From Clostridia bacterium (GTDB lineage Bacteria; Bacillota; TC1; UBA5767): a stretch of 64,000 nucleotides of DNA. Made by a program: the position numbers and the translations under genes. Shown piece after piece: positions 20,055 through 29,832 of this stretch. Under the pieces are notes generated by a model. It made no database searches and was not told the origin of the DNA. It worked only from the letters and a program-made list of their open reading frames with translations. Position 1 is the stretch's first letter. Every line of letters starts with the position of its first letter. Location: contig DAOUPV010000003.1 of the NCBI GenBank assembly GCA_030625965.1, positions 38,744-102,743 of the forward strand, given 5' to 3'.

Positions 20055-22214
20055 TTGGAAAAAATCGGGAAACGTATACCTATCGATGATGCGAGAGTAA
20101 AAACGACTGGCAAAGCTACCTATGTGGACGATCTACGTCTGCCGGGCATGCTTCATGCTGTCTTGCTGCTCTCGGAAGAAGTCCATGCCGAACTGATCAG
20201 CGTGGACGCGGACAAGGCATTAGCAATGGAGGGTGTCAGGGCGGTTTTTAGTTTTTTCAACACGCCGGATACGCTGTATAACGGTGCTGCACCATTCGAT
20301 ACGGAAGATTTCCCTGCACAGGAAAGACTGTTTTCCAAGCGAATACGGCACCAGGGTGACCGCATTGCCATGGTTGTGGCGGATAGCAAGAAACAGGCGT
20401 TGGCAGCGGCCAAACAGGTGCGTTGCCAGTTAAAGACATTGCCAAGCGTCCTTAATATGGAGGAGTCTCTGCAGGAAGATGCTCCTCAGGTAGATCCAGA
20501 CGGGAATCTGCAGGCGCGTTGCGAGATGATGAGTGGAGATTTGGTTGAAGCAGAAAATTTGGCGGACGGGGTATTCAAGACCCGGATGCTGGTCCCGTCT
20601 TACCATCAGGCCGCCATGGAACCGCATGGCGTCGTAGCGGACTGCGACGAGCTGGGCGGTGTCATAGTCTATTCTCCGACCCAGAACATCTTTTCAGCAC
20701 GCATGATCTGTGCCAAGGTCCTGGGTATCAGCGAAGCCCAGGTACGGGTAGTACAGTCTACCATGGGTGGATCTTTCGGCTCCAAACTGGAAATCATTCT
20801 GGAACCGCTTTGCGCCTACGCTTCCTACCAACTGAAGCGTCCGGTGAAGCTGGTCCTGAACCGAAAACAGACTATGAAGGCCAGCAGACGGAGCTATGGT
20901 ATCCTAGCGGATATCCGAAGTTTCGTTCATGATGGCAAATGGATCGGATTGGATATAGATATCCTGGTAGATGCGGGCGGTTATTGCTCCAGTGGGCAGG
21001 ATTTCATCTGGGCCATGAGTGCAAAACCGTTCCGTCTATATGATATACCCCATGTCAGGTACCGCGCGGCCTCGGTCCTGACCAACAAGACCACCGCCTC
21101 GGCCATGAGGGGATATGGCTCGACGCAGTTGATTACTGCGCTGGAACATCATGTGGATGCTCTGGCGAAACACCTGTCAACAGATCCTGGCGACTGGCGC
21201 AGGCGCTATGCCTTTGGGCCTGACGGTAAGGACCTAAGGGACGGGAAGACATTCGGCAGCATCGGTCTTTGGGATTGCATTGATGAAGGAAAAAGGAAAT
21301 TCAACTGGCCATTGGGAGTAAGGACTGAAGATGAGCAGTACTGGTATGGCGCCTCGTTGGCCTTGGGAATCCATGGCAATGGCATGTACCCTGTTCATAC
21401 CGACTTGACGACCATGGGCCTGAAAATGAATATGGATGGAAGTCTGGTCCTTAATACGGGAACCGTGGACATGGGGACCGGAGCCAATACCAGCTTTCGT
21501 ATGATCGTAGCTGAAGTGATGGGCGTACCGCTTGAGAAAGTAGGCATGCAGCGCGGAGATACGACAGCGTGTCCGTATGATCTGGGTTGTTACGCCAGCC
21601 GGAGCATCTATGTGGCAGGGAATGCTGCCCTCAAGGTTGCCTCATCCATGAGGAAACGGATCGAGCAGGAAACCGGGCGAACGCTGGAAGACGTTAATCT
21701 TGGCGAGTTTGCGTTACAAGCATTCCGCAGGGATGCACGTGACATCTATTGCCAGGAAACATACGTATCCAATGCGGATCCCATGAGCTACGCCGCGCAT
21801 TTCGCCCGAGTCCGGGTGGACAAGCATACTTTGGAGGTGCAGGTGCTCGACTATCTGGCTGCACACGATATCGGCAGAGCGATCAATCCGATGAGCTTGG
21901 AAGGGCAGATCGAGGGCGCAGTGCAGATGGGTATCGGCATGGCACTCAAGGAGGGCCTCAGATTTGACCCGGATGGCAAGCTTTTGAACAGTAGCTTCAA
22001 GAACTATCCGTTGATCAAGGCGGTAGAGATGCCGAAGATCAGTGTGAAAATGATTGAATCAGAGGAAACGACAGGACCTTTCGGAGCCAAGAGCATCGGG
22101 GAAATTGCAGCTGTGCCGGTGGTGGCGGCTGTGACCAATGCGGTTTCCGTAGCTTTGGACATGACAATCAATGAATTGCCTATTAATGAAATAACAGCTA
22201 GGAGAGACAGATGA
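20055..22214 (+). CDS. Xanthine dehydrogenase-type molybdopterin-binding subunit
   Basis: 719 aa; IGKRIPIDDARVKTTGKATYVDDLRLPGMLHAVLL, GGSFGSKLE, AMRGYGSTQ, GPFGAKSIGEIAAVPVVAAVTNAV. TTG start. Confidence 0.9.
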   Translation: MEKIGKRIPIDDARVKTTGKATYVDDLRLPGMLHAVLLLSEEVHAELISVDADKALAMEGVRAVFSFFNTPDTLYNGAAPFDTEDFPAQERLFSKRIRHQGDRIAMVVADSKKQALAAAKQVRCQLKTLPSVLNMEESLQEDAPQVDPDGNLQARCEMMSGDLVEAENLADGVFKTRMLVPSYHQAAMEPHGVVADCDELGGVIVYSPTQNIFSARMICAKVLGISEAQVRVVQSTMGGSFGSKLEIILEPLCAYASYQLKRPVKLVLNRKQTMKASRRSYGILADIRSFVHDGKWIGLDIDILVDAGGYCSSGQDFIWAMSAKPFRLYDIPHVRYRAASVLTNKTTASAMRGYGSTQLITALEHHVDALAKHLSTDPGDWRRRYAFGPDGKDLRDGKTFGSIGLWDCIDEGKRKFNWPLGVRTEDEQYWYGASLALGIHGNGMYPVHTDLTTMGLKMNMDGSLVLNTGTVDMGTGANTSFRMIVAEVMGVPLEKVGMQRGDTTACPYDLGCYASRSIYVAGNAALKVASSMRKRIEQETGRTLEDVNLGEFALQAFRRDARDIYCQETYVSNADPMSYAAHFARVRVDKHTLEVQVLDYLAAHDIGRAINPMSLEGQIEGAVQMGIGMALKEGLRFDPDGKLLNSSFKNYPLIKAVEMPKISVKMIESEETTGPFGAKSIGEIAAVPVVAAVTNAVSVALDMTINELPINEITARRDR

Positions 22215-22768
22215 GTGAATGGATTGTTAACGCGGTAACAGGATTACCTGTGGAATGGAGAGTATTCTTTCTTTCCATGTTGCCGATCACAGAGCTAAGG
22301 GTGGCTATACCGCTCGGAATCGCCTGGGGTATACCCCCGCTGATCAACTACTGCTATGCGGTGGCCGGAAACATTCTGCCGGTTTTGCCGATCCTGGTAT
22401 TCCTGGATCCGGCCATCAGGATTCTTTCAAAGAATGCGACCATGAAGCGCCTGATCGACAGGATTCTAGATTCGGCCGAGCAGAAGAAGGAGCGCTATGA
22501 GAGGTATGAGATCTTCGGCTTGACGATTTTCGTCAGCATACCGGCTCCCGGCACCGGTGCCTGGACGGGCACCTTGATCGCCTATCTTCTTCGGGTCAAC
22601 CGATTGAAAGCATTTTTAGCGATTTCCTTGGGTGTATTGCTGGTGGGTGTGTTGATGACCGCTGTATCCATGGGAATCTTATCCCTGTCCAGCGAACACA
22701 TGCTTCTGGCAGCGGGAGCCGCTGTCACGGTGGTGGCATTCGGGATCTGGCATCAATCAAGAAAGTAA
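22211..22768 (+). CDS. Small multidrug export-type integral membrane protein (COG2426-like)
   Basis: LSMLPITELRVAIPLGIAWGIPP and FGLTIFVSIPAPGTGAWTGTLIAYLL; several TM helices. Confidence 0.85.
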   Translation: MSEWIVNAVTGLPVEWRVFFLSMLPITELRVAIPLGIAWGIPPLINYCYAVAGNILPVLPILVFLDPAIRILSKNATMKRLIDRILDSAEQKKERYERYEIFGLTIFVSIPAPGTGAWTGTLIAYLLRVNRLKAFLAISLGVLLVGVLMTAVSMGILSLSSEHMLLAAGAAVTVVAFGIWHQSRK

Positions 22769-22799
22769 TGTTTGTAACACATTTTATACGGGGTGAGGG

Positions 22800-22829
22800 A
22801 CATAGGCTTGTAGCCTATGTCTTTTTTTA
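22800..22829 (+). terminator. Terminator upstream of the dcw cluster
   Basis: acataggc-ttgta-gcctatgt followed by a T-run. Confidence 0.88.
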
Positions 22830-22861
22830 TGTTTTTTTCACGATTTAGAAGGACTTTTTTA

Positions 22862-22930
22862 GTGGGCATAGAAATAATACATGTGGTACAAAGTGGGGGG
22901 AAGTAGTATAATATTGGTAGAAAGTGGGGT
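22862..22930 (+). promoter_or_regulatory. mraZ promoter/operator region with GTGGG-type repeats
   Basis: GTGGG/GTGGT at 22862, 22883, 22893 and 22924 around a TATAAT at 22907-22912. Confidence 0.6.
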
Positions 22931-22936
22931 GGTAAG

Positions 22937-23374
22937 ATGTTTATTGGTGAATATCAGCATAGTCTTGACAGCAAAAACAGAATTATCATTCCAGCTAAAT
23001 TCCGGGAAGGCCTGGGAAACCACTTCGTGATGACCAAAGGGATGGACAACTCCTTGTTCGTTTATCCCATGAAGGAATGGAGCATCATTGAAGAAAAATT
23101 AAAATCTCTTTCTTTTACCAAGAAGAATGTCAGGGACTTCCACAGGATGTTCTTCTCCGGCGCCATCGAGTGTGAGCTCGACAAACAGGGCCGGGTCACG
23201 ATTTCCTCAAATCTTATAAAACACGCAGAGATGTTAAAAGACGCCACCATTATTGGGGTTTCTACAAGAGTCGAGATATGGGCTACCGAAAACTGGGATA
23301 CTTACAACCAGTCGGAGAGCATGGATTACGACTCCCTATCGGAAAAAATGTCCGAGTTTAATCTTAACCTATAA
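22937..23374 (+). CDS. mraZ: Transcriptional regulator MraZ
   Basis: [50 protein letters not shown]; first gene of dcw cluster. Confidence 0.97.
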   Translation: MFIGEYQHSLDSKNRIIIPAKFREGLGNHFVMTKGMDNSLFVYPMKEWSIIEEKLKSLSFTKKNVRDFHRMFFSGAIECELDKQGRVTISSNLIKHAEMLKDATIIGVSTRVEIWATENWDTYNQSESMDYDSLSEKMSEFNLNL

Positions 23375-23385
23375 AGGAGAATTCG

Positions 23386-24327
23386 ATGTTTCAACATACG
23401 ACAGTACTCTTGCATGAGACAGTGGATATGCTGGAAGTCAGGGAAGGTGGAATTTATGTGGATTGCACCTTGGGCGGCGGAGGCCATTCGGCGCTTATCC
23501 TCGAGAAATTGAATGGCAGCGGTAGACTGATCGGAGTGGATCAGGATCAGACCGCAATTGAAAACGCCAGCGAGCGTTTTAAAGATAATCCGAATTTCCA
23601 GGCAGTACGTTCCAATTTCAGACAGTTGGACGAGGCTCTTGCGGAATTGGGCATAGACTTAGTGGACGGATTCCTGTTCGATCTGGGTGTATCCTCACCA
23701 CAACTCGACCAGGGAGAACGGGGCTTCAGCTACCACACGGATGCGCCGCTGGACATGCGAATGGACAGGCGTCAGGAACTGGATGCCAAGGCCGTTGTAA
23801 ACAACTACACAATGGAAGAACTGACAGATATCATCTACCGTTATGGTGAAGAACGCTGGGCTAAGCGCATCGCAGAATTCATCGTACAAGAGAGGGCAGA
23901 AAAACCCATAGAAACCACGGGAGAACTGGTCACGGTAATCAAGAAGGCCATCCCCAAGAAGGTCAGACAGGAGGGGGGCCATCCGGGCAGAAAAACCTTC
24001 CAAGCGCTGCGTATAGCCGTGAATGACGAACTGGGAGCGTTGGAAATCGCTCTAGATAAGGCCGTCGAACATCTGGCACCGAAGGGTAGAATCAGCGTCA
24101 TCACTTTCCATTCCCTGGAAGACAGGCTGATCAAGGAATTTTTCAAGAAACAGATGAAGGGCTGTACCTGCCCGCCGGACTTTCCGATATGTGTCTGTGG
24201 CAACAAACCGAAGCTTAGAATAGTGAATAGGAAACCGATCGAACCATCCGCTGAAGAGCTGGAAGACAACCGCAGGGCGCGTAGCGCCAAGTTGCGGGGA
24301 GCAGAAAGGATCGTATCTGATGACTAA
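23386..24327 (+). CDS. rsmH: 16S rRNA (cytosine1402-N4)-methyltransferase
   Basis: [59 protein letters not shown]. Confidence 0.98.
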   Translation: MFQHTTVLLHETVDMLEVREGGIYVDCTLGGGGHSALILEKLNGSGRLIGVDQDQTAIENASERFKDNPNFQAVRSNFRQLDEALAELGIDLVDGFLFDLGVSSPQLDQGERGFSYHTDAPLDMRMDRRQELDAKAVVNNYTMEELTDIIYRYGEERWAKRIAEFIVQERAEKPIETTGELVTVIKKAIPKKVRQEGGHPGRKTFQALRIAVNDELGALEIALDKAVEHLAPKGRISVITFHSLEDRLIKEFFKKQMKGCTCPPDFPICVCGNKPKLRIVNRKPIEPSAEELEDNRRARSAKLRGAERIVSDD

Positions 24328-24805
24328 GAGAGCCAAGGGCAAACATGATGCCCCGAAAAGGAAGATCGCCAAATCCAGATCAGCTCATTCTGTCATCTTG
24401 CGCAACAAGCTAAAGTCGGATACCTTGTTTTTCGTGCTCTTGACATTTGTCCTCTGTTTTTTCTATCTGGGTAGTATCGGAATCGTGGATGCCAGGAATC
24501 AGGAGCAGTCCTACCTGCAGAGCGAGATTGAACGCATCGAGACGGAAAACGACCGTCTACGCTTGGAAATCGGGTATCTGGATTCATTAGAAATCGTAGA
24601 ACAGCGTGCGACCGAAGAAATGAGCATGCTACAACCGGGCAACGATCAGTGCATACTGATTAGTATGGCATCTGTGACATTGGAGCAGTCAGGGGTAGCA
24701 AACTATCCATCATTGGCGGAAATCAGTGGAAATGGACAGGAAATCCCATTGGTATCTGGTGCGCAACAATCAATCAGTGATATACTGTTGAGGTGGAATT
24801 TTTAA
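24320..24805 (+). CDS. FtsL/DivIC-like cell division protein
   Basis: Single TM followed by coiled coil ([24 protein letters not shown]) between rsmH and a PBP gene. Confidence 0.82.
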   Translation: MTKRAKGKHDAPKRKIAKSRSAHSVILRNKLKSDTLFFVLLTFVLCFFYLGSIGIVDARNQEQSYLQSEIERIETENDRLRLEIGYLDSLEIVEQRATEEMSMLQPGNDQCILISMASVTLEQSGVANYPSLAEISGNGQEIPLVSGAQQSISDILLRWNF

Positions 24806-24818
24806 GGAGTAACGATGG

Positions 24819-26945
24819 ATGCGCCGAAAGATTGACAGGATTACAATTGCCACTGTTGCATTTATATTGTTGTTTTGTATTCTCCTCTACCGTCTGGTAG
24901 ATTTACAGATCATTCAAGGGCAGTCCTTCAGGGAAACTGCCCTTAATAATCGTCTAAAGGAAGTGACTGTAGAATCCAACCGGGGAGATATCTACGATCG
25001 TGACATGAATCTTTTGGCCACCAGCACCTTCGGGGAATCGGTGGCCGTCTTTCCAGCGGAAATCAACGAAAGCAAGTACAGCGTGCAGCAAATTTCAGCA
25101 ACGCTTTCGGAGTTGCTGGGAATGGAAGAAGAGTCAGTTTTCAAGAAACTGACCAGCAACTCAAGCTTCGTATGGCTGAAACGTAAAATTCCTTTTGAGA
25201 CAGGTCCCCGGATCGAGGCGTATGATTTTCCGGGCATAGAACTTTTTGAAGAGGCGCAACGCTATTATCCCAAAGGAAAAATCGCGTCACAGACGTTGGG
25301 TTTTGCCGGTCTGGATAACCAGGGTCTCTCTGGATTGGAATTGACCTACGATGATTTGCTGGTCGGAAAACCAGGTAAGATTACCATCGAAACGGATTCG
25401 CTCAACCGGGAAATCCCGGAAACGGTCCATTTCTATGAGGAACCGACGCAGGGCGTCAATCTGATGCTGAGCATCGACTCCAATCTGCAGTACCACGTTG
25501 AAAAACGTGCCGCCGAGCTCTTAATCGGCGCTGAAGCGGAAAAGGTGACCATTCTGGTCATGAATATCAAGACAGGGGAAATACTGGCCATGGCCGGCAT
25601 GCCTGACTTCGATCCGGCAGACTATGGAAACTACCCTGCGGAAAGCTGGCTCAACCCGGCGGTTCAGCAGGTATACGAACCGGGATCTACCTTTAAGCTG
25701 ATGTCCGCTGCGGCCATGCTGGACGGAACCAGTTTGGAGATTGATGACCATTTCTATTGCGATGGTTTTGCTAGTGTAGGCGGACTGAGCATCAAGTGCT
25801 GGCGCTATTACAGACCCCATGGAGATGAGACCTTCATGCAGGCTTTGGGAAATTCCTGCAACCCGGTATTCGTTGAAGCGGCGCTCAGGACCAAAGCGCA
25901 GGATGAAGACCTGCTATATGATTATTATGAGGCACTGGGCTTCGGACAGAAGACCACGATGAAATATGCCGCCCAGGCGGCGGGCATCATGCCCGAAGAC
26001 AATCGGAACATCTATGTGGCTACCTCGGCTATCGGCCAGGGTATCGCAGTCACACCGGTGCAACTGGCTGCCGCTGTTGCCACCATCATAGGAGACGGTA
26101 CCAAGATCGAACCAGTGTTGGTCAAAGCCATTCTGGATGAGGATGGCCATGTAATCGAAGAGCGTAGCGGCCGTACAGGAAAGACCATCATCCAGCCGGA
26201 GACGGTGATGGAGATGAGGGAGATGATGGAGTATACGGTGACTGACGCGACAGGCACCAACGGTGCAATCAAAGGCTACCGTACTGGCGGCAAGACTGGA
26301 ACGGCTCAGAAACCGTCGGAATACGGCGGATACTACAAAGATAAGTTCATCTGTTCTTTTGTAGGCGTGGCCCCGATGGAGGATCCGACCGTGGTGAGCA
26401 TCGTTATCGTGGATGCACCTTCGGACCCCGATGCGTCTGGCGGCAAGACAGCAGCCCCGACCAGTGCCAAGGTGTTGGAGCAGGCGCTAAAGAATCTAGG
26501 CATCGAACCGGACTACCAGCAGATCTTTGCAACAGAGGACGAACCGCAAACGGAATCTACGGAATCCGAGATAGTTTATGTAACAGTGCCTGAAATGATT
26601 GGAGAAAACGTGGAGGTTGCGGCTTCCACTCTCATACAGATGGGTCTAGAGCCTGAATACCTGGGAGAAGGCAATATTGTCACCTACCAGGCTCCGGCTA
26701 TGGGGACCCAAGTTGAGGAAGGGGCCATCGTACAGCTGACCCTGACTCACATCGATGCATTCGAGAAGAAGATCATCGTGCCTGACTTGAAAGGCCTAAG
26801 GGTCTACCAGGCCATGGACAAGTTGAAGAAGGAAAATTTAATGATCTCTGTAGTGGGAGAAGGTGTTGTGATGGAGCAAGAACCCTTGGCTGGTACGTTG
26901 GCACCCAGAGGTTCAACCGTCATCGTGACATGCGGAAAGGAGTAG
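24819..26945 (+). CDS. Division-type penicillin-binding transpeptidase with PASTA domains (FtsI/SpoVD-like)
   Basis: PBP dimer domain, YEPGSTFKLMSAAAML, SxN GNSCNPVF, KTGTAQKPS; C-terminal PASTA (VTVPEMIGENVEVAASTLIQMGL, VPDLKGLRVYQAMDKL). Confidence 0.95.
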   Translation: MRRKIDRITIATVAFILLFCILLYRLVDLQIIQGQSFRETALNNRLKEVTVESNRGDIYDRDMNLLATSTFGESVAVFPAEINESKYSVQQISATLSELLGMEEESVFKKLTSNSSFVWLKRKIPFETGPRIEAYDFPGIELFEEAQRYYPKGKIASQTLGFAGLDNQGLSGLELTYDDLLVGKPGKITIETDSLNREIPETVHFYEEPTQGVNLMLSIDSNLQYHVEKRAAELLIGAEAEKVTILVMNIKTGEILAMAGMPDFDPADYGNYPAESWLNPAVQQVYEPGSTFKLMSAAAMLDGTSLEIDDHFYCDGFASVGGLSIKCWRYYRPHGDETFMQALGNSCNPVFVEAALRTKAQDEDLLYDYYEALGFGQKTTMKYAAQAAGIMPEDNRNIYVATSAIGQGIAVTPVQLAAAVATIIGDGTKIEPVLVKAILDEDGHVIEERSGRTGKTIIQPETVMEMREMMEYTVTDATGTNGAIKGYRTGGKTGTAQKPSEYGGYYKDKFICSFVGVAPMEDPTVVSIVIVDAPSDPDASGGKTAAPTSAKVLEQALKNLGIEPDYQQIFATEDEPQTESTESEIVYVTVPEMIGENVEVAASTLIQMGLEPEYLGEGNIVTYQAPAMGTQVEEGAIVQLTLTHIDAFEKKIIVPDLKGLRVYQAMDKLKKENLMISVVGEGVVMEQEPLAGTLAPRGSTVIVTCGKE

Positions 26946-26951
26946 CATAAT

Positions 26952-28436
26952 ATGAAACTCGACCAACTTCTTAAAAATTTAGAGCAAAAAACAATACGTG
27001 GAAGCGCAAACCCTGAAATTAAGGGCATCACCTACGATTCCAGATCGGTCAGTGAAGGCTACCTTTTTGTAGCCATCAAGGGACTGGAACTTGACGGCCA
27101 TGATTACATAGAGAATGCGATTAAACAGGGCGCGACAGTAATCCTGGGAGAAGATGAGGAAAAACTGAGGTCCTGCAGTGCCGATATGTGCCTGCATACA
27201 GCAGACGCAAGAAAAGCGTTGGCAGTCCTGGCCGGTACCTTCTACGGAAATCCTTCTCAGAGTCTGGGACTGATCGGGGTGACTGGAACCAATGGGAAAA
27301 CCTCGACCACCATGCTCCTGAAGACCATACTGCGCAGCGCGGGCCATAAGACTGGCCTGTTCGGTACCATTGAAAATACTTTGGATGATGAAATCTTGCC
27401 GGCTAGTCATACTACCCCGGAATCACGGGATCTGCAGGAAATGCTGGGGGTGCTTGTGGATAAGGGCGCTGACTATGCTGTTATGGAGGTTTCAAGCCAT
27501 GCGTTGGCCCTGGACCGGGTCTACGGTTGTGACTTCAGAGCCGGGGTCTTCACCAACCTGACCCAGGATCATCTGGATTTCCATCCGGATATGGAAGACT
27601 ACTTCCAAGCCAAACTGCGGTTATTCCGTCAGATCGACGAGCTGGAAGCATCGGAACCCCAAGGGCGCTACCTGGTGCTGAATAGCGACGATCCCTATTC
27701 CAAGAAGATCGCCAATACCGTATCCTGTAAGGTGCTGTACTATGGCATCCATAAGAAATCCGACTATATGGCCAAAAACATTAGGGTCGGGTTGAACGGT
27801 ATCTACTTTGAAATGACACATCCAGGTGGCACCTTGGAGATGCATCTGAGGATGACCGGAGAGTTTACGGTATATAATTGTCTAGCCGCTGTGGCGATAG
27901 CTCTTGAAGAGGGCATCGAAACTGATATAATTAGGAATGCGTTGGCGGAGACCAAGGTTCCCGGCCGGTTTGAACCCGTCCAGGAAGGGCAGGATTTCGC
28001 CGTGGTGGTGGACTATGCCCACACACCTGACAGTCTGCAGAATGCCATCCGGACCGCAAGGCAAGTGGCGGTGAACCGGGTGATTACCATATTTGGATGT
28101 GGTGGAGACCGCGACCGGAGCAAGAGGCCCATCATGGGGCAGATCGGCACCGAGGAGAGCGACTATTCCATCATCACCTCAGACAATCCCAGGACGGAAG
28201 ATCCTTCAGCAATCATAAAGGATGTCCTAGCAGGAGCAGTAGAAGACAAGAACAAGTATGAAAGCATCACTGACCGCAGAAAGGCCATCCAGAAGGGCAT
28301 CGCCATGGCCAAGAAAGGTGACCTAGTACTCATCGCCGGAAAAGGGCATGAGGACTACCAGATCATAGGTGCTAAAAAATATCCCTTCAGCGATCTGCTG
28401 GTTGCCAGGGAAGCCATCAAGGAGAGAGATGAATAG
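26952..28436 (+). CDS. murE: UDP-N-acetylmuramoyl-tripeptide synthetase MurE
   Basis: GVTGTNGKTSTTMLLKTIL, SSHALALDRVYGCDF, DNPRTEDP, AGKGHEDYQI. DNPR motif suggests the meso-DAP-adding type. Confidence 0.97.
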   Translation: MKLDQLLKNLEQKTIRGSANPEIKGITYDSRSVSEGYLFVAIKGLELDGHDYIENAIKQGATVILGEDEEKLRSCSADMCLHTADARKALAVLAGTFYGNPSQSLGLIGVTGTNGKTSTTMLLKTILRSAGHKTGLFGTIENTLDDEILPASHTTPESRDLQEMLGVLVDKGADYAVMEVSSHALALDRVYGCDFRAGVFTNLTQDHLDFHPDMEDYFQAKLRLFRQIDELEASEPQGRYLVLNSDDPYSKKIANTVSCKVLYYGIHKKSDYMAKNIRVGLNGIYFEMTHPGGTLEMHLRMTGEFTVYNCLAAVAIALEEGIETDIIRNALAETKVPGRFEPVQEGQDFAVVVDYAHTPDSLQNAIRTARQVAVNRVITIFGCGGDRDRSKRPIMGQIGTEESDYSIITSDNPRTEDPSAIIKDVLAGAVEDKNKYESITDRRKAIQKGIAMAKKGDLVLIAGKGHEDYQIIGAKKYPFSDLLVAREAIKERDE

Positions 28437-29832
28437 AGAACGGATCATAGGCACCGTGCGAGAAATCGCACAGGTGCTGGAGCAGGAAAATATCGAAGCA
28501 TATGGGGATGACAACGTCAATGCGGTTGTCACAGACAGTAGGGCTGTTAGACCACAAGCCCTCTTTTTTGCTATCAGAGGAGAACGGACTGACGGACACA
28601 TATACCTGCAGGATGTTTTCAAGATGGGGGCTGCGGCCGCCGTCGTGGAAAAGGGACATCCTTACCTAGAAGAGCTATCCGGCTATGATGGACAGCTGAT
28701 TGAGGTTCCGGATGTGATTGAAGCCATGCAGAAATTGGCAGCCTGGTATCGGGATAAATTTGAAATACCAGTAGTCGCTGTGACCGGATCAAGCGGCAAG
28801 ACCACGACCAAGGATATGGTACGGGATGTGCTGGCCCAGGCCTTTGAAGTCCAGGCCAATCCAGGAAGCTTCAACAATGAGATCGGCCTGCCTCTTACGG
28901 TGCTGGATCTTACTCCGGAGCATCAGGTGCTGGTGCTCGAAATGGGCATGAGGGGTTTGGGTCAGATCAGGTCTCTATGCGAGATTGCGAAACCGGGTAT
29001 CGGAATCATCACCAACATAGGTGTAACCCACCTGGAATTGCTGAAGACCGAAGACAATATATTTCAGGCCAAGACTGAATTGCTGGAGGCCATACCTGAG
29101 GACGGTCTGTGCATTCTGAACGCACAGGACAGATGGACCCCGAGGGCGAAAGAAAAATGCAAGGCCAAAGCGCTGACCTATGGATTCTCGAAAGAAGATA
29201 CCATCCATGCGGAGAATCTAGTGCAGCAGGGGACGGATACGGTCTTCCAGGTCTACTATATGGATCAAAGCGTGAGCTGCCGTTTGCCGCTTTTGGGTGA
29301 ACACAATGTGCTGGACGCGTTGAGTGCCATGCTGGTCGGTTTGAGTCTGGGCATGGACCTGGCAACATGCGTGCTTGGGATCGAAAACCTTGTTCTTAGT
29401 GATAAACGCCTCAAATACCAGAAAGGTATCAAGGGCAGCCTAATCATAAACGATTGCTATAATGCCAATCCCGACTCGATGAAAGCCTCATTGAGCATCC
29501 TAGAGAAACATGAAGGCCGCACGGTGGCCGTGCTTGGAGATATGCTGGAGCTGGGAGAAATCGAACAGGAAGCACACAGAAAAATCGGAGAATTGGCGGC
29601 CGACCAGGGCGTAGCCCTGCTGATCGGTGTAGGACCGCTAGCCAAGGATATTGTGGGTGGCGCCAACAGCAGGCAAGCTGGCATGGCGGTGCATTTCGAG
29701 GACAATCCGACTGCAGCTTCGTATCTGGGAGAGCACATTGAAGAAGGAGATACCATACTGGTGAAAGGTTCGAGAGCCATGAAGCTGGAAGAAGTGATAG
29801 AAAGAATTCTGGATGAGGATGATCATGAATAA
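28429..29832 (+). CDS. murF: UDP-N-acetylmuramoyl-tripeptide-D-alanyl-D-alanine ligase MurF
   Basis: VTGSSGKTTTKDMV, NNEIGLPLTVL, NDCYNANPDSMKASL; ATG at 28429 overlaps murE stop. Confidence 0.97.
   Translation: MNRERIIGTVREIAQVLEQENIEAYGDDNVNAVVTDSRAVRPQALFFAIRGERTDGHIYLQDVFKMGAAAAVVEKGHPYLEELSGYDGQLIEVPDVIEAMQKLAAWYRDKFEIPVVAVTGSSGKTTTKDMVRDVLAQAFEVQANPGSFNNEIGLPLTVLDLTPEHQVLVLEMGMRGLGQIRSLCEIAKPGIGIITNIGVTHLELLKTEDNIFQAKTELLEAIPEDGLCILNAQDRWTPRAKEKCKAKALTYGFSKEDTIHAENLVQQGTDTVFQVYYMDQSVSCRLPLLGEHNVLDALSAMLVGLSLGMDLATCVLGIENLVLSDKRLKYQKGIKGSLIINDCYNANPDSMKASLSILEKHEGRTVAVLGDMLELGEIEQEAHRKIGELAADQGVALLIGVGPLAKDIVGGANSRQAGMAVHFEDNPTAASYLGEHIEEGDTILVKGSRAMKLEEVIERILDEDDHE

Noticed and set aside
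20055-22214. Selenium-dependent molybdenum hydroxylase hypothesis
   Set aside because: No in-frame TGA in the gene and none of the yqeB/yqeC-type maturation genes are recognisable in the window.
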